The notes beneath the pieces are model-generated. The model searched no databases and was not told where the DNA came from. It saw nothing but the letters and a program-made list of their open reading frames with translations. A program made the translations under genes and the position numbers. Shown here piece after piece: positions 1-8,666 of a DNA stretch of 35,129 nucleotides (positions within the stretch are counted from its first letter, which is position 1; every line of letters starts with the position of its first letter). Origin of the DNA: a bacterium (GTDB lineage Bacteria > Planctomycetota > Planctomycetia > Pirellulales > Pirellulaceae); the NCBI GenBank assembly GCA_030430075.1, contig JAUIGN010000069.1:1-35129 (forward strand). Direction: 5' to 3'.

Positions 1-132
1 GGTTGCCCTGGAACTACCAGGCAGCCGTCGAGACCGAGGAAGCCCTCGTCGATGCCAGCTGATCTCGCTGGCTTGCCCCCACCGCTGGCGACCAAAAATC
101 GCGATTGCATGCTTGCCGGAAGGACACGCTTG

Positions 133-963
133 ATGACAGGGAGTTCGATGACCGGTAGTTCGATGAGTGGCAGCGTGGCGGCACAAGATCGAGCGAAAAC
201 AGGGCCAAACCCGGCACCCGGCAGGCACCCTGCGTTGGCGAACTTGTCAGCGGGCCGCATGGTCGACCTTACCTACCCGTTCGACAGCGAGACAATCTAC
301 TGGCCCACGGAGGCCGGTTTTAAGCTCATTCGCGGCCCAGCCGGAATGACCGAACGAGGCTATTATTACGCGGCAAATCGTTTCGTGGCGGCCGAACACG
401 GCGGGACCCACCTCGACGCGCCAATTCACTTCTTCGCCGGGCGCCATACGGTCGACCAGATTCCGCTCGACAAACTGGTCGGTGAAGCGGTGGTGATCGA
501 TGCCACGGCCGCCTGCAGAGAGAATGTCGACTACCAGATCGGTGTAGCCGATCTTCATCGCTGGGAGTCGACCCACGAGCGTCCGTTGGTCGACGTCATT
601 GTTCTTCTGAAGAGCGGCCATGGCCGTCACTGGCGCAATCGTGAGCGTTACCTGGGAACCAACGAATCCGGTTCGGCCGCCGTGGCCAAACTTCATTTCC
701 CTGGTTTGTCGCCCGACGCGGCCCGCTGGCTGGTGGAACATCGTTCAATTAAGGCGATCGGGATCGATACGCCCAGCATTGACTATGGGCGGTCCCAGCG
801 ATTTCAAAGCCATGTCGCACTCTGCGGCCACAACATTCCTATCTTCGAAAATGTGGCCAACCTCGATCGCCTGCCGACGACCGGCGCCCTGGTCGTCGCG
901 CTGCCGATGAAGATCGGCGGCGGAAGCGGGGGACCGCTGCGAATCATCGCATTGACCCCGTGA
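133..963 (+). CDS. Cyclase-family (kynurenine formamidase-like) metal-dependent hydrolase
   Basis: Predicted 276-residue cytoplasmic hydrolase of the cyclase/KynB-like family, which uses a divalent metal to hydrolyse amides or cyclic substrates; the substrate here is unknown. The family's metal-binding signature is visible as HGGTHLDAPIHF, about residues 88-99, followed by the usual second-half residues (GIDTPSIDYG, then a GGSGGP-rich end). The family core starts at MVDLTYPFD (base 259). The stretch before it is low-complexity, with a repeated M-T/S-G-S-S pattern, so the exact start is uncertain. I chose ATG 133 because AGGA at 121-124 lies 8 nt upstream; ATG 52 and ATG 109 are in frame but lack a clear ribosome site. 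Nothing nearby points to tryptophan degradation, so calling it a formamidase would be over-specific. Confidence 0.88.
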   Translation: MTGSSMTGSSMSGSVAAQDRAKTGPNPAPGRHPALANLSAGRMVDLTYPFDSETIYWPTEAGFKLIRGPAGMTERGYYYAANRFVAAEHGGTHLDAPIHFFAGRHTVDQIPLDKLVGEAVVIDATAACRENVDYQIGVADLHRWESTHERPLVDVIVLLKSGHGRHWRNRERYLGTNESGSAAVAKLHFPGLSPDAARWLVEHRSIKAIGIDTPSIDYGRSQRFQSHVALCGHNIPIFENVANLDRLPTTGALVVALPMKIGGGSGGPLRIIALTP

Positions 964-1476
964 GGGGAAGCGGCGGGCCGGGTCGAACGTCCGGAAGCCT
1001 CATCGACGAACCACGATTCAGTCCACGTCAATTCGACGTCGTCATTCGCAATGAGCTTGCGCAAAACGCCGTGTTTCTCAGCCGGAACGCAGTCGTGTCT
1101 GAATTGGTCTGGTATCAACGGAACCGGGGCTAACGCCCAACGGCTGATGCGCTATCCGGGATGACGCTCGGCGGCAGCGGCATGATGGGGGCTCGCCGCC
1201 GGGGGCGGTCCTGCCTGTTGCGCGTGCAGGTCTGCGCAGTCGCCAGGCAGTGGGCGGCCTCACGTGAGCCAGTTCGGATTCGTTGTCGCCGCGCGACGGC
1301 TTGTTGCCCCCTCCGCTGCAACCTGCAGCGACCTCCATGCGTGTGGGAAACCTCGTTGAGACGTCGGGCAGACCAAGTTGCGGCGTGGTACCTACCGCGG
1401 TACCGTTCGCCGCCGGCATGCAGTATGCTCTCGACTCGATTCTGGCCCGGCCCCCATTTGCGATCAGGATGATCTG
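964..1476. other. Intergenic gap with one dispersed repeat
   Basis: No convincing gene. Short open frames here are GC-driven and span the dispersed repeat at 1122-1148. A small inverted pair of GGTACC (about 1388-1405) precedes the transporter gene. Nothing else is recognised. Confidence 0.6.
1122..1148 (+). repeat. Dispersed 27-bp repeat, copy 1
   Basis: A 27-bp sequence with core GGGGCTAACGCCCAACGG followed by CTGAT. It is identical to 3259-3285 and related to the inverted pair at 29571-29669. All copies are intergenic. I recall similar GGCGTTAGCCCC-type repeats from planctomycete genomes, but this was not checked. Confidence 0.8.
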
Positions 1477-3126
1477 TTGTCTCCCATTGCGTTTGCCATT
1501 TTGGTCATTGTTTCCGTTGCCTTCACCGGCCTGCTTGCGGGCAGTGTTCGCTTTCGCGGTATCGGGCTCGGCTCGGCCGGCGTCCTTTTTTCAGGGATCG
1601 TCTTTGGCCACTTCGGTGCGTCGATTGACCACGACATCGCGGACTTTGCCAAGGAATTCGGCCTAATCCTGTTTGTGTTCACCATCGGCCTGCAGTTGGG
1701 ACCGGGAATTGTTCAGTTGTGGAAGAAGCAAGGCTTGACCCTGAACGTGATGGCAGTGGCCATCGTCGGCCAGGGCCTGGCGTTGGTCTGCGGGTTCCTG
1801 GTCTTGCTGGACCTGCCTCCGTTCACGGCGGCCGGCCTGTTTAGCGGCGCGACGACCAACACACCGTCGCTGGGTGCCGCGGAACAGGCGGCGCGGATGC
1901 TGGAGCAAGGGACGACGGCCGCCGGGATTGAGACGCTGGAGGCGGTCTATGCGGTCGCCTACCCCGGCGGGATCCTGGGGATTATCGTCTCAATGCTGCT
2001 GATCCGCGCCGTGTTCCGGATCGACGTGGCGAGCGAGGCGAAGCAACTCAGCGACCTCGAAAAGAGCCGCCGCGAACCGATCGAACGTTGCTGCATCGTG
2101 GTGGACAATGGGCACCTCGGTGAGATTCCGTTCAGCCAGATTCCCGGCGTCGAAGAGACCGGCGTGCGCATTTCGCGAATCAAGCGAGCCGGGGACGTGG
2201 AAACGCACCCGGCGACCGACGAGACCACCTTCCAGACGGGAGACATCATTCAGGTGGTTGGTTCCCACAGCGGGCTGGAACGATTCACACCGTTGATCGG
2301 GCACCGCAGTGACGAGGACTTGATGCAGACGACGGGCGACGCCCAGTTTCGGCGGGTCTTCGTGACTGCCCGGCGGGCCCTCAATCGGCCGCTGGTCGAA
2401 CTGTCGCTCGACAAGATGTTCAATGCGACCGTGACCCGCATCATCCGGTCTGGCGTCGAGATGACGGCGCACGGCTCGAGTCGCTTCTACTACGGCGACA
2501 CGGCACACATTGTGGGTGACGAAGCGTCGCTGGACCGGGCGGCGGCGTTCCTGGGCAACTCGGCGAAGTCCTTGAACGAAACACGTTTCTCCGCCCTGTT
2601 CGTTGGAATCGCGGTCGGCGTCGTGGCCGGCATGATTCCTTGGTACCTGCCCGGGGTACCCTTCCCCGTCCGGCTCGGCCTGGCCGGCGGCCCGCTGATC
2701 GCCGCAATCGTGTTCAGCCTGATTGGCAGCATCGGCGGACTGGTGTGGTACATCCCTTCACCGGCCAACCTGGCATTGCGCGAGCTTGGGATCATCCTGT
2801 TTCTGGCCTGCGCGGGGCTCAGCGCCGGCGACACCTTCTTTGCCGCGGCGATGAGCGTCCAGGGGCTGAAGTGGATGGCAGCCGGGCTCGCCGTCACCAT
2901 GATCCCGCTGCTGACGACGGGCATCACCGCCAGGCTCTGCTGCCAGCAGGACTACCTGACAATCTGCGGCGTCATTGCCGGCAGCATGACCGACCCACCC
3001 GCCTTGGCATTCGCCAATTCCCTGGCCGACTCGGAGGCGAGTTTGACGGCCTACGCGGCCGTCTACCCGTTGACCATGATCCTCCGGATCATGGCCGTTC
3101 AGGCGATCGTCTTGCTGTTTTGCTGA
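1477..3126 (+). CDS. AspT/YidE/YbjL-type transporter with two TrkA-C domains
   Basis: Integral membrane transporter, about 549 residues. The order is a hydrophobic half of about five segments (FAILVIVSVAFTGLLAG, FGLILFVFTIGLQLGPG and so on), a hydrophilic centre of about residues 185-365 that fits two RCK/TrkA-C regulatory domains, then a second hydrophobic half. The duplicated-half architecture, the FRGIGLGSAGVLFSGIVFGH stretch and GATTNTPSLGAA are typical of the aspartate:alanine exchanger/YidE group; the substrate cannot be read from sequence. The frame is open from TTG 1378, but its first 33 residues are arginine-rich and unlike a membrane N-terminus. I therefore prefer TTG 1477, which has AGGA at 1466-1469 and begins just before the first membrane segment. 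It appears to be a single-gene unit. Confidence 0.9.
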   Translation: MSPIAFAILVIVSVAFTGLLAGSVRFRGIGLGSAGVLFSGIVFGHFGASIDHDIADFAKEFGLILFVFTIGLQLGPGIVQLWKKQGLTLNVMAVAIVGQGLALVCGFLVLLDLPPFTAAGLFSGATTNTPSLGAAEQAARMLEQGTTAAGIETLEAVYAVAYPGGILGIIVSMLLIRAVFRIDVASEAKQLSDLEKSRREPIERCCIVVDNGHLGEIPFSQIPGVEETGVRISRIKRAGDVETHPATDETTFQTGDIIQVVGSHSGLERFTPLIGHRSDEDLMQTTGDAQFRRVFVTARRALNRPLVELSLDKMFNATVTRIIRSGVEMTAHGSSRFYYGDTAHIVGDEASLDRAAAFLGNSAKSLNETRFSALFVGIAVGVVAGMIPWYLPGVPFPVRLGLAGGPLIAAIVFSLIGSIGGLVWYIPSPANLALRELGIILFLACAGLSAGDTFFAAAMSVQGLKWMAAGLAVTMIPLLTTGITARLCCQQDYLTICGVIAGSMTDPPALAFANSLADSEASLTAYAAVYPLTMILRIMAVQAIVLLFC

Positions 3127-3258
3127 CCCGGATTGCTGGTGAACGAACCACCATGCAGTGCAGGTTGCTGCGCCGTCGTCGTTGGCGGTGGACCGACCCA
3201 AAGGGCCGCAGATCTCAGCCGGTACGCGTTCGCGGCGGGTTTGCGCTGTTGTCCACAC

Positions 3259-3285
3259 AACCGGGGCTAACGCCCAACGGCTGAT
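3259..3285 (+). repeat. Dispersed 27-bp repeat, copy 2
   Basis: Identical over 27 bp to 1122-1148. It lies between the transporter stop and the convergent TreZ-fusion stop, so each end of the transporter gene carries one copy. The rest of the 3127-3386 gap shows no gene. Confidence 0.8.
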
Positions 3286-3386
3286 AAATGATTCGGCAAC
3301 AGGCTGGCGATCTGCGGTCCGTCCCGTAGTACCTTGGTTCCCCACTTCCATGTGGACGCGGCGATGGCAAGCTCTGCCTGTCCGCA

Positions 3387-6038
3387 TCAATGCAAGTCCA
3401 CGACCACGCCATGGTTGCGCCGCAATTCGAGCACCCCGTCGTCGGCTTGGGGGTGGGGGACGGAGGAGAGCAGTAGTCGTCCTTCCGCCTTGACGTGGGC
3501 GATTTCCGGGCCACCCTCACTGTTCAAGCGTGCAATCACGACGACCCCGTTTCCGGAACCGTCTCGATACCGCAGTTCGAACAGGTCCACGGATGCCTCA
3601 TGACGAATCGTCATGTGCTGGCCGCCCAGCCAGCCTGCGGCGAGGCCCTGCTTCCGCAGGGCAAGCAGATCGCGATACCAGGCCGCCATCTCCGGGTCGT
3701 GGTGCTGCGGTTCATGACACTTGGCCGCCAGGAAGGCCCGTTTGTCCCCGGGAGCCATGACGTCACCCCAAACGTGCTGCGGGTATTCCTTGGCCCGTCC
3801 TCGGGCGACAGCGCGTCTGAGACGGGGATCTTCAAAGTCGGCGAAGAACGGAAAGGGCGACTCCGCCGCCAGTTCCTCACCCATGAACAGCAATGGGATG
3901 CCGGGGTAGAGGAGCGTCAAGGTGGCTGCGGCCCGCTGGAACTCTTTCGAGGTCAATTGATGCAGACGCTTACCGTGGGGGTGATTGCCGACAGAATCAT
4001 GCGTTTGCAGACCCATCACCAACGAATCCACCTGGGCCTGCGCCGGCCCACGGCGCTGCTCGGCACGCTGCACGGCGTTCGTCGCGTCGCGGACTTCGTA
4101 GACATAGCCGTAACGCAGCGCATCGGCGACGTCCGCAGCACCCGAGTAATTGCGGTGCGTCAATTGCAGGTCCGGCAACGCGTGTGCATACAGGGAATGC
4201 ATCAAGCAGTCGCACCAGATCGCGTCGTAAGCGGGCCGGTCCCGCCGCGCTTGCAAGAGGTCGCCGTCGTAGACGTTGGCCTCGGCGATCAGATGAACTT
4301 GCCGGCCCGCGGATTGCTCGAATTCCCGCACGGCGATGCGGATCTCATCCAGCATCGTCGTCTCGCGGTCGTCATGAATGAAGTGGACCGCATCCAGCCG
4401 GAGGCCGTCCAAATGGTACTCGGCCAACCAGAAGACCGCGTTGTCGAGGACAAAGCGGCGAACGTGTTGGGAACGATCCCGCCGCGAACCCCGGGCGTCA
4501 TAGTTGAACGCATCGCCCCAGGGAGTATGGTGCCGTCGAGAAAAATACGGCCCAAACTCGGCAAGGTAATTCCCTTCCGGCCCGACGTGGTTGTAGACGA
4601 CGTCCAAGATGACCGCCAGACCGCGGGCATGACAGGCATCGACCAGGGCCTTGAGATCGTTCGGCGTACCGTACGAGTTTCTGACCGCAAACAGGTTGAC
4701 CCCATCGTAGCCCCAATTCCAGCGGCCCGGAGTCTGGGTGACCGGCATCAACTCAATCGCAGTGATGCCCAATTCGACCAGCGCATCGAGCCGCTCGATT
4801 GCCGCGAGAAATGTTCCTGCTTCCGTAAACGCACCGACATGCAGTTCGTAGATCACCAGATCACGTTTCGACCGCCCGGACCATCCTCGGTCGGTCCAGG
4901 GAAAGGACCGCTGGTCAATGACCTCCGTCAAGCCGTGGACGCCGTCCGGTTGATAGGCGGAACGTGGGTCGGGCCTGGTCACCGTGTCGTCCAATCGATA
5001 GCCGTACCGCGCCCCGGGCCCAACGCCGTCGATGATCCCAGAAAAATGCCCGTCCCCCTCGGGCTGCAGCGGGTGACGCCGGCGGGTCCCATCCTGTTCC
5101 ACATCGACGTCGACCTGGCGGCAGCGAGGTGCCCAGACACGAAAACCGGTCTGGCGGTCGGTCAGCGGGGTGGCGCCAAGCGGGAGTGGCTGCATCGGTT
5201 CGGACGGCGAATCCACCAAGCCAAACCAACGGCATCCTTCCAGGACCCCGCTGGTCGCCTCTTCTGCCGCCAGGAACAGCCGATGCTGCCAACCGGCCCG
5301 GCGATGGCAGGCGTAAGCGGCGGCAGCGATCGACCGGTCGGCATTGCCGACAACGATGGCCCGGTAGCCGGCTGTCAAGGCAGCCAGATCGTTGCCAGAG
5401 TCGCCGGCAAAGACAATTGCATCACGGCGAACCTCGGCGTGTTCGACCCACCAGGCCAACGCGTGCGCTTTCGAGACGCCGGACGGTAGCAGGTCGATCA
5501 GCCCGTCACCATTGAAGGGATCGACACTGTGGATGATTGAATAGGGCGCGTCGGCTTCATCCAGCCGGCTCTGAATCTCCGCCACGCAGTCGGCAAGCCG
5601 AGCGGCATCGGCATAGAAGCTCAACTTGAAACGCCCTTGCTTCTCCGGCTCCTGCAAGCGGATGCCGCCGACTGACGCAACCCGCTCCTGTAACTCGTCC
5701 AGTGGGAAGCGGGCGATGATCTCGTCCTGGTGCTGCTGGTACGCTTCCACCAGCGTGAAGCCTACCGCTTCGTCGTAAACAAACAACGACGTACCGACAT
5801 CGCAGATCAACCAGTCGGGCCGCGGAAGGTCGAACTGCTCCATCGCCTGGGCGACCGACGCCCGATGACGCCCCGTGCTGTAGACCACCGTGACTTGGTG
5901 TTGGCCGAGTTGGTCCGCCAACGTCCGCAGGTCGTGCTGATTCCGCCGATTCCCGTCCAGCGGGATCAACGTGCCATCCAGGTCGGTTGCGAGTATTCTG
6001 GTGTCCGTGTCCATGGTGCGCGGTTCAAGTACGTCCAT
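3387..6038 (-). CDS. treZ: Fusion of sucrose-phosphatase-like HAD domain and TreZ-like GH13 trehalohydrolase
   Basis: Two-domain protein of about 883 residues. Residues 9-270 form a HAD-IIB phosphatase of the sucrose-6-phosphatase type: DLDGT nucleophile motif (D19, D21), YSTGR motif II, FAGDSGND metal motif (213-217). Residues 295-883 match malto-oligosyltrehalose trehalohydrolase (GH13): an N-terminal beta domain (FRVWAP...), LVIYELHVGAFT, then the catalytic residues D549 (GLRLDAVHF), E586 (LIAEANVYD) and D681 (THDSVGN). All are intact, so both halves may be active. TreZ normally releases trehalose from maltooligosyl-trehalose made by TreY; no TreY is in the window. Start candidates are TTG 6059, ATG 6038 and ATG 6014; I chose 6038, and 6014 (MDTDTR) is a good alternative. 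The gene lies downstream of the sucrose-phosphate synthase and amylosucrase genes on the same strand. Confidence 0.9.
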   Translation of the reverse strand: MDVLEPRTMDTDTRILATDLDGTLIPLDGNRRNQHDLRTLADQLGQHQVTVVYSTGRHRASVAQAMEQFDLPRPDWLICDVGTSLFVYDEAVGFTLVEAYQQHQDEIIARFPLDELQERVASVGGIRLQEPEKQGRFKLSFYADAARLADCVAEIQSRLDEADAPYSIIHSVDPFNGDGLIDLLPSGVSKAHALAWWVEHAEVRRDAIVFAGDSGNDLAALTAGYRAIVVGNADRSIAAAAYACHRRAGWQHRLFLAAEEATSGVLEGCRWFGLVDSPSEPMQPLPLGATPLTDRQTGFRVWAPRCRQVDVDVEQDGTRRRHPLQPEGDGHFSGIIDGVGPGARYGYRLDDTVTRPDPRSAYQPDGVHGLTEVIDQRSFPWTDRGWSGRSKRDLVIYELHVGAFTEAGTFLAAIERLDALVELGITAIELMPVTQTPGRWNWGYDGVNLFAVRNSYGTPNDLKALVDACHARGLAVILDVVYNHVGPEGNYLAEFGPYFSRRHHTPWGDAFNYDARGSRRDRSQHVRRFVLDNAVFWLAEYHLDGLRLDAVHFIHDDRETTMLDEIRIAVREFEQSAGRQVHLIAEANVYDGDLLQARRDRPAYDAIWCDCLMHSLYAHALPDLQLTHRNYSGAADVADALRYGYVYEVRDATNAVQRAEQRRGPAQAQVDSLVMGLQTHDSVGNHPHGKRLHQLTSKEFQRAAATLTLLYPGIPLLFMGEELAAESPFPFFADFEDPRLRRAVARGRAKEYPQHVWGDVMAPGDKRAFLAAKCHEPQHHDPEMAAWYRDLLALRKQGLAAGWLGGQHMTIRHEASVDLFELRYRDGSGNGVVVIARLNSEGGPEIAHVKAEGRLLLSSVPHPQADDGVLELRRNHGVVVDLH

Positions 6039-6063
6039 TTCTAATCTGCCTAACGCCAATCTT

Positions 6064-6198
6064 GTTCAATTCGAATCCAGTGATGGCATCGTCAACGTGC
6101 CGGCTGACAATGCCTTAACGATTCCGCTTGGCATCCGCGAAGTTCCCGCGGGCCTCATCGGAAAACGACGACCTACGAAATCCGATTGAACGGTATTG
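6064..6198 (-). repeat. 135-bp duplicated element, copy A, with 30-codon mini-ORF
   Basis: It aligns without a single gap to 6475-6609; I count 102 of 135 identical bases (about 76%). On the minus strand, ATG 6158 opens a 30-codon frame ending at 6066 that reads M-x-x-A-GTSRMPSGIVKALSAGTL and so on. Copy B has the equivalent frame with the stop in the same column. The element sits directly in front of the TreZ-fusion start. It could be a duplicated leader or regulatory segment, a small-RNA gene, or a dispersed repeat; the mini-ORF may be incidental. Confidence 0.7.
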
Positions 6199-6218
6199 CA
6201 GGTTGGGAACCAAGGAAC

Positions 6219-6235
6219 GTCATGCACAGCATGAC
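6219..6235. repeat. 17-bp palindrome, copy 1
   Basis: GTCATGC-ACA-GCATGAC, a perfect 7-bp inverted repeat followed by CTACGGAA. An identical copy with the same flank lies at 15264-15280, and a partial copy near 15519-15534 keeps TGCACAGCATGACC. It looks like a dispersed palindromic element. Confidence 0.75.
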
Positions 6236-6239
6236 CTAC

Positions 6240-6344
6240 GGAAGTAGGGCATCCGGAAGTAGGGAATCCGGAAGTAGGGAATCCGGAAGTAGGGAATTTG
6301 GAAGTAGGGAATTTGGAAGTAGGGTATCCGGAGGTTGGGAACGA
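6240..6344. repeat. 15-bp tandem repeat, 7 units
   Basis: Seven units of GGAAGTAGGGAATCC (last base of the unit varies; unit 7 is degenerate). The unit length is a multiple of three, so every frame stays open, and the minus strand would encode FPTSG/FPTSK pentapeptides. I regard this as a non-coding microsatellite-like array attached to the palindrome at 6219. Confidence 0.85.
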
Positions 6345-6374
6345 CGTCATTCCACCGTACCGACCATACGGGCT

Positions 6375-6407
6375 CCCCTCTCCCCCAGCTTGTCTGGGGG
6401 AGAGGGG
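6375..6407. repeat. Strong hairpin, 14-bp perfect stem
   Basis: Arms CCCCTCTCCCCCAG and CTGGGGGAGAGGGG around a 5-nt loop (6389-6393). No T-run follows on either strand, so it is not a standard intrinsic terminator. It resembles the REP-like elements found in many GC-rich bacteria whose translation gives SPRQAGGEG. Confidence 0.8.
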
Positions 6408-6474
6408 CCGGGGGTGAGGGGCCGAGATTCCCTGCCGAAATGCGTCATGCAGATGATCACCTGGCCCCAATGCC

Positions 6475-6609
6475 GTTCAATCGTGACCCGGTGATAGTGT
6501 CCTCAACGTGTTGACTGACGTAGCATGAACAATTCCACCAGGCATCCGCGAAGTTCCCGTTAGCATCATCGGCAATCAACGACTTGCGAAATCCGATGCA
6601 ACGGTATTG
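6475..6609 (-). repeat. 135-bp duplicated element, copy B, with 30-codon mini-ORF
   Basis: Partner of 6064-6198. Its minus-strand mini-ORF (ATG 6569 to stop 6477) encodes a peptide containing GTSRMPGGIVHATSVNTL; the GTSRMPxGIV core is shared with copy A. The two copies bracket the palindrome, the 15-bp array and the hairpin. It lies between the amylosucrase stop and copy A. Confidence 0.7.
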
Positions 6610-6683
6610 GGACAAACGCGCTTCACCAATCGAAAGGAACACGGGGGCGGCGACCAAGGAAATACGGAATTCGCCGCGGCTAC

Positions 6684-8666
6684 CTAAACTCGTTTGAGCC
6701 ATAGATTCTGGTAGGGCTCGAGTTCCACCGGGTCGGCGGTCGAATAGGTCGTCGTTCGAATCACGTCCTCGAAAAACCGTCCCAACCCCACCGTCCGCAA
6801 GGTATTTCCGTCGACCGACTGCGGACGGTCCGAGAAATTCGCCAACACGATCAGGCGGTTCGCATCATGCAACCGGAGGTAGCCGAGGACGTGCGAATTG
6901 GACGTATTGATCAACTCCATGTTTTGGCCGGAGAGCGCCGGCAGATCCTTCCGCAATTCGATCAACCTGCGGGTTGACATATAGATCTCACTGCGGATCG
7001 AACCGTTGCCGGACTCGATGTGGTCATCCAACTCCTCCAGGAACTCCCACTTCATTTTCGGACGGTGGATCCACCGCGAATCGCCCGCCTTGGCTGGATC
7101 AAGGGCAAAGTCGTAATCGTTCAACATGCCCCACTCCTCCCCCAGGTAGAGCAGCGGAATCCCGCCGATGCTGAGGGTGATGCCGTGCAGGAGCATCATC
7201 CGGCGAATCGCCAGATCCTTTTTCTCTTCGTCGTCCTCCTCGATCGCCTGTTCCAGACCGGCCAATGACGCCATGGTACCCGAGATCCGCATGTCTCCGG
7301 TTTCCAGGTTCTCCTGGAACGGGATCCCCCGGGCAAACGAACCGGGAAACTGTCCCGTGTAAAACTCGTTGAGGAATCGGCGATGGTCGTAGGCCCGAAT
7401 GCCGACCGCTTCCGCGTGGCGGTCGTCGAAAGTCCAGCCGATGTCATCATGGCAACGCAGGTAGTTGACCCACGACGTATTGGGGGGAAGCTTGCTGCGA
7501 TGCTTGAGAGTCTGTACCAGCAAATCCACTTTGCGGGTGGCGAGCGACTCCCAGAGCAGGGCCATGAGCGTCGGATTGTAAGAGATCTGGCACTCGTTCG
7601 GATGAATGTACTTGACGACCTCGTCCGGGTGAACGATCGCCTCGGACTTGAACAACAGCCCTGGCGTTGCAATTCGGGCAAGGCGGTTAAAGGCCTGTAT
7701 CAGCAGGTGGGCTTCCGGGAGGTTTTCGCAATCGGTCCCCATCCGTTTCCAGATGAAGGCGACGGCATCCAGCCGCAAGATATCTACGCCCATGTTGGCG
7801 ATAAAGAACATCTCTTCCGCCATCGCCCGAAAAACGGCCGGATTCGTGTAATTCAGGTCCCATTGAAAACTGTTGAACGTGGTCCAGACCCACTGCTCCA
7901 TCCCGTCATGCCACGTAAAGTTGCCTCGCCGCACCGTGGGGAAGATCTCGCGGAGCGTGCGTTCGTATTGTTCCGGAATTTCCCGATCGGAAAAGATCCA
8001 ATAGAAGTCCTGGTATTCGCGTTCCCCCGCCTGGGCGTGCTGGGCCCACTGGTGCGCGTCCGCGGTGTGGTTGAAGACGAAATCCAGGACCAGCGAGATG
8101 CCCGCTTCACGGAGGTCGTTGGCCAGCATCCGCAGGTCGTCGATGGTGCCGAGCCGCGGGTCAACCGAGCGGTAATTGCTGATCGCGTAGCCGCCGTCAT
8201 TGTTGCCCGGCCGCACGGCGAACAGGGGCATCAAGTGCAAATAGGTCAGCCCCAGGTCCTTGAAGTACGGCACATGCTCGCGGGCACGTACCAGATTCTC
8301 ACTGAAGAGGTCGACGTAGAGGGCACCGCCGACCACCTTCTCTGAGAGAAACCACCCGGGATCGTTGCAGCGGTGGAGATCGAGTTCACACAGCGGCTCG
8401 GGCCGCTCCGCCCAGGCGGCGGCGGCCGTCAGTAAGACCTGTTCGATATGGTAGAAGAAGTCGTATCGCGTACCGTACAGGCGAAACAGGATCCGGAAAA
8501 GTTCGAGCCAGTGTTCGCGCAGGCGCAGCTCGAATTCCCGGCATCTCGATTCGCTTGTTCCGCGTTGCCGCCAATATTCTTCCAGCCGTGGTCGCAGCCG
8601 TTGCAGCGTCAGATCAGCATGAAACGGGATGTCATCCGGCGTGCCGTTGTCACTCGATCCGATCAT
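6684..8666 (-). CDS. ams: Amylosucrase (GH13_4)
   Basis: Amylosucrase of 660 residues (the Neisseria enzyme has about 636). It transfers the glucosyl unit of sucrose to an alpha-1,4-glucan and releases fructose, or hydrolyses sucrose. Visible motifs: helical N-terminal domain (1-100); ALYVDLFSENL; YAISNYRSVDP; nucleophile D300 in ILRLDAVAFIW; acid/base E342 in FKSEAIVHPDE; D407 in CHDDIGWTFDD, the family signature. The frame is open upstream to 9107, but that part is an out-of-frame shadow of the synthase gene. ATG 8666 gives a family-like N-terminus and overlaps the synthase stop (8650) by 17 nt, suggesting translational coupling. Synthase and amylosucrase together fit a sucrose synthesis/use module like those I recall from methylotrophs. 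Confidence 0.95.
   Translation of the reverse strand: MIGSSDNGTPDDIPFHADLTLQRLRPRLEEYWRQRGTSESRCREFELRLREHWLELFRILFRLYGTRYDFFYHIEQVLLTAAAAWAERPEPLCELDLHRCNDPGWFLSEKVVGGALYVDLFSENLVRAREHVPYFKDLGLTYLHLMPLFAVRPGNNDGGYAISNYRSVDPRLGTIDDLRMLANDLREAGISLVLDFVFNHTADAHQWAQHAQAGEREYQDFYWIFSDREIPEQYERTLREIFPTVRRGNFTWHDGMEQWVWTTFNSFQWDLNYTNPAVFRAMAEEMFFIANMGVDILRLDAVAFIWKRMGTDCENLPEAHLLIQAFNRLARIATPGLLFKSEAIVHPDEVVKYIHPNECQISYNPTLMALLWESLATRKVDLLVQTLKHRSKLPPNTSWVNYLRCHDDIGWTFDDRHAEAVGIRAYDHRRFLNEFYTGQFPGSFARGIPFQENLETGDMRISGTMASLAGLEQAIEEDDEEKKDLAIRRMMLLHGITLSIGGIPLLYLGEEWGMLNDYDFALDPAKAGDSRWIHRPKMKWEFLEELDDHIESGNGSIRSEIYMSTRRLIELRKDLPALSGQNMELINTSNSHVLGYLRLHDANRLIVLANFSDRPQSVDGNTLRTVGLGRFFEDVIRTTTYSTADPVELEPYQNLWLKRV

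Noticed and set aside
3495..5489. 664-codon open frame on the + strand
   Set aside because: It lies fully antisense to the TreZ fusion, whose catalytic motifs are intact; its translation has no recognisable domain and reflects high GC.
6375..6407. Intrinsic terminator
   Set aside because: The stem is strong but no T-run follows on either strand; treated as a REP-like hairpin.
6066..6470. 134-codon minus-strand frame with FPTSG/FPTSK pentapeptides
   Set aside because: The pentapeptides come from the 15-bp tandem array; only the last 30 codons (duplicated mini-ORF) deserve attention.
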